DNA of 64,000 nt from Siphonodentalium dalli (Eukaryota > Mollusca > Scaphopoda > Gadilida > Siphonodentaliidae). The position numbers were made by a program, and so were the translations under genes. Shown in pieces: positions 13,380-25,150 of the stretch (position 1 is the stretch's first letter; each line of letters starts with the position of its first letter). The notes under the pieces are model-generated. The model was not told the DNA's origin. It saw nothing but the letters and a program-made list of their open reading frames with translations, and did not search any database. The stretch lies in the NCBI GenBank assembly GCA_032622095.1, contig CP136066.1:171006664-171070663 (forward strand). Reading direction: 5' to 3'.

Positions 13380-14950
13380 GGAACCCACTTCTGCATGACC
13401 AAATTATAAATAATATACTTATTGCTGAACAGCTAAGTCCTAAGTTATTTATCTAAAAGGTTTAAGTTAAATTCCCTATTGACATGCATGACTAAATTAT
13501 AAATAATATACTTATTGCTGAACAGGTAAGTCCTAAGTGATATATCAGAAAGGTTTAAATTAAACTCCCTGTTGACATGCATGACTAAATTATAAATGAA
13601 AAAATATTGACATGTCATAATACAAAATGAAAAATATATATCTATTGTTGACAGAACTAAGTCATACCCAGTCATGATATAAAATAACAAATGAAATTGA
13701 AATGCATTTCTTTACCCCCACCCTTAAAGGAATAATTTAAAAAGTTACTATTGTTGACAAAACTAAGTTCTACCTATTCACTACATGTCATGATGAATGG
13801 AATTATATTGAATTTATTACCCATGCATGGAATCCACTCCTGCATGACTGAATTATAAATAATAAACATATTGCTGAACAGGTAAGTCCTAAGTGATATA
13901 TCAGAATGTCACAAATATGTCCCACCATGATATGTCACAATATATGTAATTGAAACACACTGTTCCCCATTAAAAGAATAAATGGAAATTCATTTTTGAC
14001 ACCCACCCTTAAAATAAATGGAAATTCATTGTTGACCCCACCCCTACATGGAACCCACTTCTGCATGACCAAATTATAAATAATATACTTATTGCTGAAC
14101 AGCTAAGTCCTAAGTGATTCATCAAAAAGGTTTAAGTTAAATTCCCTGTTGACATGCATGACTAAATTATAAATAATATACTTATTGCTGAAGAGGTAAG
14201 TCCTAAGTGATATATCAGAATGTCACAACTATGTCCCACCATGATATGTCACAACATATGTAATTGAAACACACTGTTCCCCATTAAAAGAATAAATGGA
14301 AATTCATTTTTGACACCCACCCTTAAAAGAAATGGAAATTCATTGTTGACCCCACCCCTACATGGAACCCACTTCTGCATGACAAAAGTATAAATAATAT
14401 ACTTATTGCTGAACAGCTAAGTACTAAGTGATCCATCAAAAAGGTTTAAGTTAAATTCCCTGTTGACATGCATGACTAAATTATAAATATATACTTATTG
14501 CTGAACATCTAAGTCCTAAGTGATTCATCAAAAAGGTTTAATTTAAATTCCCTGTTGACATGCATGACTAAATTATAAATAATATACTTATTGCTGAAGA
14601 GGTAAGTTCTAAGTGATATATCAGAATGTCACAACTATGTCCCACCATGATATGTCACAACATATGTAATTGAAACACACTGTTCCCCATTAAAAGAATA
14701 AATGGAAATTCATTTTTTGACACCCACCATTAAAAGAAATGGAAATTCATTGTTGACCCCACCCCTACATGGAACCCACTTCTGCATGACAAAAGTATAA
14801 ATAATATACTTATTGCTGAACAGCTAAGTCCTAAGTGATCCATCAAAAAGGTTTAAGTTAAATTCCCTGTTGACATGCATGACTAAATTATAAATATATA
14901 CTTATTGCTGAAGAGGTAAGTCCTAAGTGTTATATCAGAAAGGATTAAAT
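13380..14950. repeat. Higher-order repeat block within the satellite
   Basis: The phrase TGTTCCCCATTAAAAGAATA recurs at 13961, 14275 and 14681, giving higher-order periods of 314 and 406 bp. The longer one contains one extra ~92-bp subunit (TTATTGCTGAACATCTAAGT type). Copies are nearly identical, so this block was homogenised recently, unlike its flanks. Confidence 0.8.
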
Positions 14951-15462
14951 TAAACTCCATGATGACATGCATGACTAAATTATAGATGAAAAAATCTTGC
15001 TGACACAGCAAATTCCTACCTAATTTTGACATGTCATAATGCACAATGAAAAATATATATTTATTGTTGACAGAACTATGTCATACCCAGTCATGTTATA
15101 ACATAACAAATGAAATTGAAATGCATTTTTTACCCCACCGTTAAAGGAATACTGTTCTGCCAAGTCATTATATAACTATTATATTGTCAAATGCATTGCA
15201 TTGTCAAATGGTCAAGTCACAATGGATCTAACTAGAATGTATTCTTGACCGCACCCCTCAAATGACAATTATAACTAAGTTCTACCCAGTCATGATATAT
15301 CACGATGGAAGGTATTGACACAACATAGTCCTATCCAGTCATTATGTACCGTATCGTAATGGATGGAATTCAAATACATTTTTGACCCCCTACCCTTAAA
15401 TGGATGGAATTGATACATTGTTGATCACCAACCTTAAATGAATAATATAGACATATTGTATT

Positions 15463-15531
15463 GTATGCGTATATGTATGTGTATATGTATGTATATGTAT
15501 GTGTGTATGTGTATGTATGTATATGTATATG

Positions 15532-15576
<45 letters not shown>

Positions 15577-15600
15577 GTATGTATATATGTATGTATATGT
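15463..15600. repeat. (TATG)n / (TA)n microsatellite
   Basis: TATG and TATGTG variants surround a pure (TA)n run at about 15537-15570. It produces the Met/Cys/Tyr-rich spurious ORFs in this stretch. Confidence 0.9.
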
Positions 15601-15924
15601 TATTTGTTTATTATATGTTTAGTATATATAATATTATTGTTATTGACACATGTAAGGACTTGTATTGTGATCCAACCCATCCAATGTTTAGGAATAATTT
15701 ATAACAATATTACCTGTTGGCATTCTTGAGTTGTCAAGGCATTATGTTGATCCAATTTATTGTTGACTAAATTATAAACAATATATACATTATTGACACA
15801 GTCCTACGTGGGGTATATGCCATATTGGACGTAATTGTAATATGAATACATTGTTGACCCCACAAACGCAGTCATGATATATCATAATGGGTATAATCAG
15901 ATAATTAAAATGCAATATTACCCC

Positions 15925-16170
15925 ACCCTCAACCCTTTCATTACGGGCTCTTCGCTGGTGAGTATTACAGATCACAAGTCGGTGCATTGCCCTGTGTGTG
16001 CGAGTTTCATATAGGGATCCTCGCATATATGGGTGAATGCACTGGCTTATCGTGTCAAGGTAAATATTGTTTGGACAATGTATTTTCATATATATGCGAG
16101 TATCCCTATGTGAGACTCTCATATATGAGAAAATGCATTGGCACAGGGTATTCGCATAATTGCAGTAAGC
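15925..16170. mobile_element. Decayed relative of the TTAA-type hairpin element
   Basis: The sequence begins AACCCTTTCATTACGG and holds two imperfect hairpins built on TATATGCGAG, then GCATTGGCACAGGG. These are the hallmarks of the elements at 48003-48408 and 52812-53020. Tips are eroded and no target duplication can be assigned. Confidence 0.5.
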
Positions 16171-16380
16171 TCCGGTCATGGAATAAATTATAAATGTAGA
16201 ATCAGTGTCGTATGACAGTATGCCACGCTTGAATTTTACCAATTCATCTTCTTTTTAATGGACATAATTGAAATGCATTGTCGATCGCAAATGAATCAAT
16301 TAAATATATATATCCATTTTAGACAAAATACAGTTCTATCCAGTCATAATATATCACAACGGATAAATTAAAATGAACGT

Positions 16381-17082
16381 ATATGCTTGTATGTGTACTC
16401 ACTACATGGATGACGCCAAAATATGACCAAGGCCGAAAGGTGAATCACGATGGCATACTATTATCTCACATCACCAGGCTTTCCTAGACCAGGCTCTTCT
16501 AGTAAATAACCGGAAAACCAAACACTTTATAAAGAATCAATTTATAAGTCTGTTCCATATAAATTCCGAAGGCGAAAACATCACTTGCAGTACAGTAAAA
16601 CACATTCGAACAATTTCGTACATAGCCTGCAAATGGGTCAACCTGGTCAATCACCCGTGAAACACGACCTGTACGAAACGCACGGCCTTGTTGAGCGGCC
16701 GCTAATATACACAAAAATCAAAACAGTCAATGACTGTTGAGACGCTCGTCGGAATAGTCGACTGACAAATATAGCGACTTGCACAACAGCGGACCATCTT
16801 GTATATCATGCCAATGCTATGCATTATATTTGTTTATACACGAATGCACATGTATACACATGTATTGCTTATACTAATATGTATATATGTATATGATTCC
16901 CATCAAATTGTTCTGTAAATGTTTTATGTTCTGTTATTCCGTACTGCTCAAGATGATATTGTTGTGTGACAAGGATGCGCATGTTAGGTATCTTTACACG
17001 GACACGGTACTAAATATGCCGAAAAATGAAAGTACATTCCTGATTTGGGGTAAAATATATAACTCTAATATAATTTCAAACA
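16381..17082. other. Linker before ORF2; no recognised gene
   Basis: A minus-strand frame of 71 codons (16499-16714) is the only notable ORF and has no domain I recognise. Part of this stretch should be the inter-ORF linker of the non-LTR element if ORF1 and ORF2 belong together. Confidence 0.4.
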
Positions 17083-18234
17083 ATGGTTATCGATAGACTA
17101 TCTGTGGGTGAGCTCCAGGGTGATGACTATAACTTTGCCACCGTATATAAGGGCGATGACTGTGATAATGGGAGTAACATTTACGACATTCTGAACCACC
17201 AATCAGATTATTATGCCCCACTTCAAATCAAGGAGAAACTATCAATTGAAAGGAAGACGACGTCTCTCCTTGGGCTAAACTGTCGAAGCTTGACAGCGAA
17301 CTGGGACTCAATTGTTGACCTCCTATGTAATATTCAACAATCAGGGGAAAACTTATTTGACATAATTGCGCTATCTGAAGTTTTTAGGGTAAGGGATACT
17401 TTCACATTAGAAGGATATCACCCATTCGAGTACAAATCTCGTCCGGACAATGATGACGGAAGGGGTGGGGTCGGAATTTTCATTAAAAGTAGCCTTAAAT
17501 ATAAAACTAGAAATGACCTCTCGATATTCATTCCCCATGTAATTGAAACACTATTTGTAGAAATAAATCCGGGTAAAAAAAATTCATACATTGTAGGCTC
17601 TATATACCGACCTAACACTGCCCCGCTCGCTGACATAGAAACCTTCTCTAATCAGCTTGACAATGTTATTATCAAACTTAACGAATTAAATGCAAAAGTA
17701 TACATCGTTGGTGATTTTAACATAGACTTACTGCATTCTGATTCACACAGTAAAACAAATGCTTTCATCAGTAATATGTTCGAACGTGGATTCATGCCAG
17801 TGATTACTAAACCAACGAGAGTAGCTGAATTCTCAGCGACTTTCATTGACCACATTTACACAAATAGCATATCCAACTGCAAATTTCACAGTGGAATCAT
17901 CCTATCGGAAGTCTCAGACCACTTTGGTACATTCCACGTCGAAACCAATGATACCAATACAAAGAATGACGTAAATCAAACAACAACTAGAATAATGTCC
18001 GAAAACAATATAACAAAATTTAAAAGTCTTCTGAACAATCATTCATTCGATGAGGTCTTCATATACCAAGACGCAGACCTAGCATATAACGCCTTTTTGC
18101 GCAGCTACTCCTTATTCTTCGAAGAAGCCTTTCCAAAAATTAAACGCAAACCACCAAACAAGTACACTAAACGAGAACCATGGATGACTAAAGGACTCAT
18201 TCAATCGTCAGTAAAAAAAAAGCAAATAAGTTAA
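17083..18234 (+). pseudogene. Non-LTR ORF2, APE-type endonuclease part
   Basis: This is the N-terminal part of a CR1/Jockey-type ORF2 with an apurinic-like endonuclease that nicks target DNA. The visible motifs in order are LNCRSL, IIALSEV (catalytic Glu), GRGGVGIFI, YRPN, VGDFNIDLL, the TRV...FIDHIYTN block and VSDHFGTF (SDH box), covering about residues 60-290. The catalytic residues seen are all present. The frame ends early at an A9 run near 18212-18220, where a one-base indel leads into a stop. Coding continues in another frame to about 18490. It is related by frame order to the RT part downstream; 17083 is the first Met in the open frame, and the true start may lie further upstream. Confidence 0.85.
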
Positions 18235-19059
18235 AATTTCCAACAGATGAAAACATAGGTAGATACAAAATATACTGCAGAATATACAACCAATTAAAAC
18301 GGCGGAGTAAAAATCATTATTACGACAATATTCTCAAAGAAAATCAAGCAAACATGCGACGCACTTGGACGATACTGAAAGAAGCCCTTAAAATATCTCA
18401 TGGTTTGAATACCTTTCCTACCGAATTTTCAAATGGTACCGGTAACGGAAAACTGTCTGACCCGACAACTATAGCATGCGCATTCAACATGCGCATTTTT
18501 CGCTGACATTGGAAGAATTACCGCAAACAATGTAACACAGATTCCAGGGATGAACTTCATCGATTACCTACCGGGACAGTATGAAAATAACCTTTTTATT
18601 TTCCCAACAAACAGAGATGAACTAATATCACTTTGCTCGAAATTATCTAATAAAACTTGCACAGATATAAACGATGTATCCGTGAAACTAATGAAACAAA
18701 CAATTAACGAAACGGTTGGACCACTCACGCATATTTTTAATCTCTCATTTGCCCAGGGACTTGTGCCCGAGAAAATGAAAATATCTAGAATAATGCCTAT
18801 ATACAAAAAAGGGGAACGCGATCAGATTGAAAATTATAGACCAATCAGCATATTACCTGCATTTTCCAAAATAATGGAAAAAATAATCAATGCTCGGCTT
18901 TCATCGTTCCTCAACAAACATAAAATTCTTCATGAACACCAATATGGCTTTCGTAAGAAACATTCTACCATTCATCCACTTATACATCTTCTCGAAGATG
19001 TAGCGGAATGTAATGACAAAAAAACCCGTGACTCCACCATTGCCATTTTCTTAGACTTA
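18216..19059 (+). pseudogene. Non-LTR ORF2, linker and N-terminal reverse transcriptase
   Basis: After the A-run frameshift the frame reads through the endonuclease-RT linker (block YYDNILKENQANMRRTW, about 18310-18370). It then shifts again at a 13-bp tandem duplication: CATGCGCATT occurs at 18475 and again at 18488. From about 18490 the frame is open into the RT domain, with YRPISILPAFSKIMEKII, HEHQYGFRKKHST and the start of motif A, FLDL, at 19048-19059. The frame is cut exactly there by the 8.4-kb element; the missing half of motif A resumes at 27496. Confidence 0.85.
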
Positions 19060-19527
19060 GGCCAAAACGAAGAATACCTGTGTTTAGGGTAACCCGCCCG
19101 CCCCTACTCAAAACCTGCCGCCAAATTCCATTTTATCGTTTTTCAAAAATTTCCTCCGACTTCATTTTATTTTTTTGTAATTAGGAATTCGCGACTACGG
19201 AATTAGCTTAAACAAGTAAACCATTTCCTTGCAAATATCGTCAATTCACGAAAAACGGAAGTGCCGCCATTGTTGTTGTAGTATATTCGTATTCCCTCGT
19301 CATTGTTCGGCAAACCTCGCCGATTTCTCGAAAGCGGAAACCAGAAAACACGCGATACTTGTGCCGGAATAATTTATGTATTAACTAGTAAATCGAAAGT
19401 AACCGGATATTTTGCCGATTGCACATGGCGATTGAATATGGCGGAAACACTTCCGTGTGCGGATAGATCCTGAGTTTTAGCTATTAAACTTCACAAATGC
19501 GTTCATATGCATCAGAATAGAAACATC

Positions 19528-19686
19528 ATGGCGCCTGTCAACTATAGCACAGACATGTTGTCATGCGTGAACCGGTACCACACGGATTCTGAACTGACAG
19601 AAAAGGACATAGTAATAAAATGTCGGATTAAAAATAATTCTGACACTTTTGAAATCGACCCAAAGCTCAAAATTCCATTATTATAG
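19528..19686 (+). CDS. Small ORF, possible first exon of element-borne gene
   Basis: This is a 52-codon frame starting at an ATG in the context CATCATGGCG (MAPVNYSTDM...). Its composition looks coding, with mixed charged residues such as SELTEKDIVIK and ending KLKIPLL. No homology is recognised. It lies upstream of a good splice acceptor (19950) with a further coding-like exon, so the two may belong to one gene, but no convincing donor is visible. It could equally be chance. Confidence 0.3.
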   Translation: MAPVNYSTDMLSCVNRYHTDSELTEKDIVIKCRIKNNSDTFEIDPKLKIPLL

Positions 19687-19950
19687 TTTATTCACCTCTC
19701 ACCGCATCCACCCTGAAAATTATAAGCCTGACGTAACATGAGTCTGTATGTACCCATGCAGTAGGAGTGGTATGTGCCTGGTAGAACTTATTTTTTTCCT
19801 AGTAGAACTATTTCTCATTAAATATTCATTAGTTCTACAGAAAGCCGGACCCGATGAATCAACATCTTCTGTGTCGCAGTGATCCGAATGCAACAGTCAT
19901 AGGGTAATCAATGCACATATATTGTTCTTGGTGCTTACTTTGTTTTACAG

Positions 19951-20928
19951 GTGTTAGTGTCGGCGCACACGATCACGGTTGTCCCCGGTTTACCCGGCTG
20001 CGGTGTAAATCGGGGACAACCGGGATCGTGTGCGCCGACACTTTGTGCCGGTTTTTGTCGGATCCGATTTAACCGGGCCGATCAAACTGAGTTTGATTTC
20101 ATCCGGAAAAACCGGCTCGTGACGATGGCAACGCGCGTGTTTTTGTTTGTCACATGACCAAAACATCATTCAAGATGTCGGAATAGTTAGCACGACCGCT
20201 ATTCGAAAATTATGTCAAGAATTCTGATCCATCGACAAGTAACAACTGCTGGTAGACCTATGGGTAGAAAATAGGTGCCCGTATATAGTAATCGCAACAA
20301 GAAGGCGGTAGATGTGGAAAGGTAGTTTACGCCAATTTGCGGTTATTGGCAGTATTCACAGTATTGCCCGTGACCTCAAATTCAATATATTATTATTAAT
20401 ATTATATATTCATTCAGTTTATTATTAATAAATAGAAATACATATTAATATAAATCACCATGAGTCCTAGCTATAGTCAATGTCTAGATCAGCTGACCAA
20501 ACTAGTTGGCTATTTACTACAGTGACCATAGGCATTTCATGCATATGACCGGAGTGAAAATCGGACTCGTGTGCGCTGAACCCCCCGATTTTATCGGGCC
20601 CGATTTACACCGCAGCCGGGTAAACCGGGGACAACCGTGATCGTGTGCGCCGACACTTAATGCCACCACCGCTTTACATATTGATTATGTTATGTACATC
20701 ACGTTGGCGTCGCCGCATGTATGTGTCATACATATGGAGGAACTCTTGTTAAATTCACCTTCTGAGTTGAATATTTCGCTAAATATCTTAGTATTCGAGT
20801 CGGTGGATAAACAAAATATCATACGTGTCTTGTGTGGGAAATTGAAAAGTAATATGTCCACTCGTAGGATTTGGCCTGTAATATCCGAGCTTCAGCGTGA
20901 ACATAAACCGTTTAATTTCCAACACTAG
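19951..20928 (+). pseudogene. Coding-like exon split by a MITE
   Basis: A polypyrimidine tract and acceptor (TTTGTTTTACAG, ending 19950) is followed by GTGTTA. A 700-bp MITE then intervenes (19957-20656), and the frame continues in phase at 20657 as LNATTALHIDYVMYITL... to the stop at 20926. With the MITE removed the exon encodes about 92 residues, including ESVDKQNIIRVLCGKL and a C-terminal RIWPVISELQREHKPF. I do not recognise the family. The frame closes cleanly across the insertion, which supports that it was coding. Confidence 0.5.
19954..20659. mobile_element. 700-bp MITE with TTA duplication
   Basis: The element 19957-20656 is flanked by TTA (19954-19956 and 20657-20659). Its inverted ends are identical over at least 58 bp, starting GTGTCGGCGCACACGATC. 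The left end also folds back on itself locally (19958-20041), so it carries a terminal hairpin. No coding capacity is seen. The perfect ends suggest a recent insertion. The TTA duplication matches that of its host element, although the tips differ. Confidence 0.85.
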
Positions 20929-21399
20929 ACACTTATTCTATATATAATATCATTTAATATAATGCTGTATACATGTCATTGAATTTCTGCAACACCATTA
21001 CACTGATTAAAGCTATCATGACATTGATTAGTGTGACAATGACTTGCCCAAGCTATATGAGTCATTATAAATTTTGGCGCATATTCTTGTCCTTTGACAC
21101 TGGCGTCTTTCAGACAAGATATATGCTGGCAAATTATCATTTTATATATGGCCCGCAATGCGTTCTATAAAATACACACCGTATACATGTCGTGTAGCGG
21201 GATATTAACCCCCTACCCGTTAGCTTTATAGCTGAATTTCCACTAAAACTCGTGTCCCAATTTCAAAATATCGAGTTTGCTCGTCTGTCTATGGACATTG
21301 TTCACAATAATTATGAAAACTGGCATGCGTAGTTGAATAATGGTCATTACTCAAAATGAAAATTAACTGTAGACTACCAATGTCCGAGATTTCCACATA

Positions 21400-22800
21400 T
21401 TTTTTGCTCGTTACATCTTGTCCCTCAACTCGATGTATCTACTGTAACGAAGATGCATACGAGCAAAATAATAGGACCTCCCTGTCAGTGTCAATGACGT
21501 CAATTCGTTTTATAAGAGTGAGAGCACGTGGCATGTTCGAAAGTGGACGCCGATTTGGAATACGAAGATACAGCGGAGGAAAAATTAGCATCAGGTAGGT
21601 GCACCCATAACCGTATATTTAAAAAGCGTCTGAAATGTAACGCAAATTTAATCGATATAACCAGGGAGCTCAGTATCGCTAATTCATTTTCATAGATATG
21701 TTTGTGCGTCATTTCGATTGCCACAGTATCTCCCCGCTGAAGGGAGAAATCATTGAGATATTTCGTGTTTGATAGTCAATACATATCTCCTGTAACGGTC
21801 TACTCCTGTTACGAAGAAAATCATTACAGGAAATACCAGTTTTGTTACTGGAGATAGAAATATCACCTTGAGATTAGTCTATGTATAATATGTGTCAAAA
21901 TGTTATGTGGATTTATTATGTAAACTGTCAGGTGACTCGTTAGAATGGTATTCAAAGTTTAGCCAAACAGTTATGTGTTTAAGATAAACCATTTGCTGGG
22001 ACTTTGTCACAATGTTAAATCATGTTACGGGAGATACTATAATTGTTACAGGAGAAAGCAGTTTTGACCAACAACGTAGCCATTTTGAATAAAGTCGACT
22101 TTTAGCCCCTTTGTCTCATTCCTGCTATCATTGTGATGTGAAAAACATCATATAATAATAAACGCGACCTCTTCTATATTTGAGTCGCTTCAAATTGTGA
22201 TTTCGTTACACGAAATACACTGCGAGTAACACGATATACGACATGTGTTACATGAATTTTACTTTTGTAGTAATAGCAAGCAATCGTATGTTATTTTGTT
22301 TGACGTTTATTTACTGTGTTTAGGTATGTTATAATTAGATGAGTAGCGTGCAATTATTTGAAAATACCGAAATTACATGCCAATGATACAGTTATCTGCA
22401 CAAATAAGCAAATACGCGTTACAGGAAATACGATTAGTTGTCATTATTTTAATTTCGGTGAAAGGGGAAAGGATTACCAAATGGTAAGTGTAATTTTTAA
22501 CTCACATACAAATATGTATGTGAGTGTGCTATGGTGAGTAAGCATCGATGCATTCGTTATATAGTTCCTTTTAAATTCATGACCATATCGCGTGGTCGTT
22601 ACATTAAATACACAACACCGTCACCGTGTCAACATGCTACAGGAAAGACCAGAGTGTGTCTGAATGGTTATTTTGTTGGGGTAATTCAAATTCGCTCGCC
22701 AAAATAGCAATAATAAAAGGGTCGAATTATTGGTATAATACTTTGTTTTGGTGAATTATAATGCATACACACATACTTGATTAGACGTTACACGAAATAC
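21400..22800 (+). promoter_or_regulatory. Left cluster of TTACANGAAATAC-like motifs
   Basis: A motif near CGTTACANGAAATAC recurs, mostly on the plus strand: 21823, 22024 (GTTACGGGAGATAC), 22045, 22204, 22417, 22597, 22634 and 22786, plus reverse copies at 21443 and 21787. A matching cluster in the opposite orientation lies at 26400-26800. Inverted subterminal clusters are typical transposase-binding arrays; binding is inferred. Confidence 0.5.
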
Positions 22801-22965
22801 ATGTCCAGATGCCATTGATTTACAACTCGACAAATTCCGGAAGTCGCATGTGTCCGTGCTCACGAGTAAATATACATTCATATGTGTACATATCGTTTTT
22901 GAACAAGCACGCTTAATACATATATGGTATTCGTATATTAGTAACGTCGTCCTGATTACTTTCAG
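21595..22965 (+). other. Candidate intron upstream of the AERQRKFR gene
   Basis: A donor-like CAG|GTAGGT at 21594/21595 and an acceptor TTACTTTCAG ending 22965 bracket 1,371 bp. The following exon has its ATG 2 bases after the acceptor (22968). The upstream exon would then be 5' UTR, since its open frame does not continue in phase. Confidence 0.4.
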
Positions 22966-23094
22966 ATATGGCTATGTCAAATGCTGAGAGACAGAGGAAA
23001 TTCAGAGCGAATAGAGATAAGGATCCTGAACGGCGACGCTCTTATTTGAACAAACAGAAAGCAAAGTATAACGAAGACGAGAGATGGACTGTCG

Positions 23095-23556
23095 TCCGGT
23101 GCATACCCCCTTGTGGCATACCGACTAGTGTGGGCATATCTATATACTCCGACAGATGGACCAAAAAATCAGCATTTTCATATAAACAAAGATGAATAAC
23201 TATAGAACCAACACAAAACAGTTGAATATGCCATTAAATGTCCTCATAGTGGTTAACATCCATACACAATTTCATTGAGATCCGAGCATTACTGTTCAAG
23301 TTATGACCTGAACAGACATCGGATGGACCAAACAGACAACATTTCCAGATAAACAAAGATGAATAACTCTAGAATGGAAAATCCGAACAAAACGATGGAA
23401 CCCTCTATTTAATGTCCTCATAGTAGTGAACATCCGTACCTAATGTCATTGAGATCCGATCACTACTGTTCAAGTTATGACATGCACAGACATCGGACGG
23501 ACGCACGGACAGACAGGTGCAAAACAGTATACCCCTCTTTTTTTAAAAAGGGGGTA
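23095..23556 (+). mobile_element. SINE-like / short non-autonomous insertion
   Basis: This segment separates two halves of the basic-domain coding region. It contains two diverged tandem copies of a ~180-bp module (AAACAAAGATGAATAACT ... TTCAAGTTATGACCTGAACA), a CGGACGGACGCACGGACAGA tract and a terminal A/T-rich hairpin (TACCCCTC...AAGGGGGTA). Such ends are common in mollusc short repeats. Exact borders and target duplication are not clear. Confidence 0.55.
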
Positions 23557-23949
23557 TAATAGGGAACTGGGAAAAAAGAAATGCAAGAAAGATATGACAT
23601 CGCGAGAAATGAGGACAGCACGAAAACATTGGAAAGTAAAACAGAGAAAACAAAGAGAAAAACTAAGGAAAGTAAAACAGAGAAAACAAAGAGAAAAACT
23701 AAAGAAAATAAAGCAGATTATAGCATGTACACCACCAGCTTCGCCACTGCAAAATCACGAAGAATATCCGGGCCCATCTAGACAGGAAAGAGAGAGCAGC
23801 AAGCAAATAATTCGCGAACGATCCAAATGTTATCGGTATAAAGTTCTGTATGAGAGTCCCAATATCGTTATGCCTGTTATTAGAACTAGAAGGAATGTTA
23901 AGAAAGGTGTATTGGGTTGTTGTGGCAAGAAATCGGGTCAGGGTGCGCA

Positions 23950-24290
23950 ATCAGGTAGAGAGGTCGGCAAATGCGATGTGTTAGTTTGGGAGTGTAGAGG
24001 AATCTGGGGCGATTGCCAATGATGGTTTGAAAGTTGGGTCGGTGGGCAGAAAGGTTGAGGGTGTTTTGACTAGGCGTGGTAGGCAAGCAAGTCGAGGTGT
24101 GTGATCAGACAGAGAGGTCGGCAATGGGTTAGTTGGGAGTGGAGAGGAACCTGGGGTGATTGTCGATGACGGATTGAAAGTTGGGTCTGTAGGGAGAAAG
24201 GTTGATGGTGTTTCGACTAGGCGTGGTATGAAAGCAAGTCGAGGTGCGCGTTCAGACAGAGAGGTTAGCGTCGGATTAGTTGGGATTGGA
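23950..24290 (+). repeat. 150-bp coding tandem repeat
   Basis: GACTAGGCGTGGTA recurs at 24068 and 24218, and related phrases (GACAGAGAGGT, GGAATCTGGGG/GGAACCTGGGG) keep the same spacing. The period is 150 bp, or 50 codons, about 2.3 copies. It belongs to the element-borne gene at 22968-25474. Confidence 0.75.
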
Positions 24291-25150
24291 GAGGATTCTG
24301 AGTTGATTGAATAGAGTGAGCCAGATGTTGATGAATGTGATGGGGAGAAGCTTGTTGAGGGTTTAGACGGGAGGTGTCCGGATAATATACTAACGAGTGA
24401 ACAGCAGAGTAAGACAGTTGATGAAAATGACACGAAGATGCAGATCGAGGGTGTGGACGAGAGGTGTCCGGAGATTGTACTAGAGAATGAACAGGGTAAG
24501 ACATATGTTGATGAATGTGACATGGAGATGGTGATCGAGGGTGTGAACGAGAGGTGTCAGGAGAAAGTATCGGAGAGTGAACAGCAGAGTAATACAGCCG
24601 ATGAATGTGATGGAGAGAAGCAGGTTGAAGGTTCAGACGGATGTTTCAGGGTAAAGTACAGGATAGTGAACAGGAGAGTAAGACAGTTGATGAATGTGAG
24701 TGAGAGAAACGGGTTGACGGTTTAGACGGGATGTGTCAGGAGAATGTACTGGAGAGTGAACAGCAGAGTAAGATAGTTGTTGATGAATGTGGAATGCATT
24801 ATGTTGATCGAGTGTGTGCATTCCATGTGTCCGGAGAGTGTAGCCGAGAGCGAAGAGAAAAGTAAGATAGTTGTTGATGAATGTGATGGGGAGGGTTTAG
24901 ACGGGATGTGTCAGGTGAATGCATTGGAGAGTGAACAGCAGAGAGGCAGGTTGAAGGTTCAGACGGGATGTTTCAGGAGAAAGTACCGGATAGTGAACAG
25001 CAGAGTAAGACAGTTGATGAATGTGAGGGAGAGAAACGGGTTGAGGGTTTAGACGGGATGTGTCAGGAGAATGCACTGGAGAATGAACAGCCGAGTAAAA
25101 CAGTTGCCAATGAATGTGATTGGGAGAAGCTGGTTGATGGTTCAGACAAG
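24290..25150 (+). repeat. 90-bp (30-codon) coding minisatellite
   Basis: Units carrying GAGTGAACAGCAGAGTAAGA and GATGAATGTGA recur about nine times. Spacing is exactly 90 bp for the first copies (24371, 24461, 24551), then 89, 98, 77, 63, 89 and 93. In frame, a unit reads like EGLDGMCQENVLESEQQSKT plus VDECDGEKLV: acidic, Gln-rich, with two Cys. Later spacings break the frame. Confidence 0.85.

Larger units (their letters stand above)
10230..16380. repeat. ~6 kb degenerate satellite array
   Basis: The stretch is built of units of roughly 90-115 bp with recurring blocks GTTGACCCCACCCTTAAATG, AATAAATTATAAATAATATA, CTAAGTCCTA and CAGTCATGATATATCATAAT. Units are strongly diverged at the edges and much more alike in the centre (13380-14950). 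All short ORFs here are by-products of the array. It starts about 45 bp after the ORF1 stop and ends before ORF2 of the non-LTR element. Confidence 0.85.

Noticed and set aside
15438-15704. Met/Cys/Tyr-rich ORFs
   Set aside because: They are translations of the TATG/TA microsatellite.
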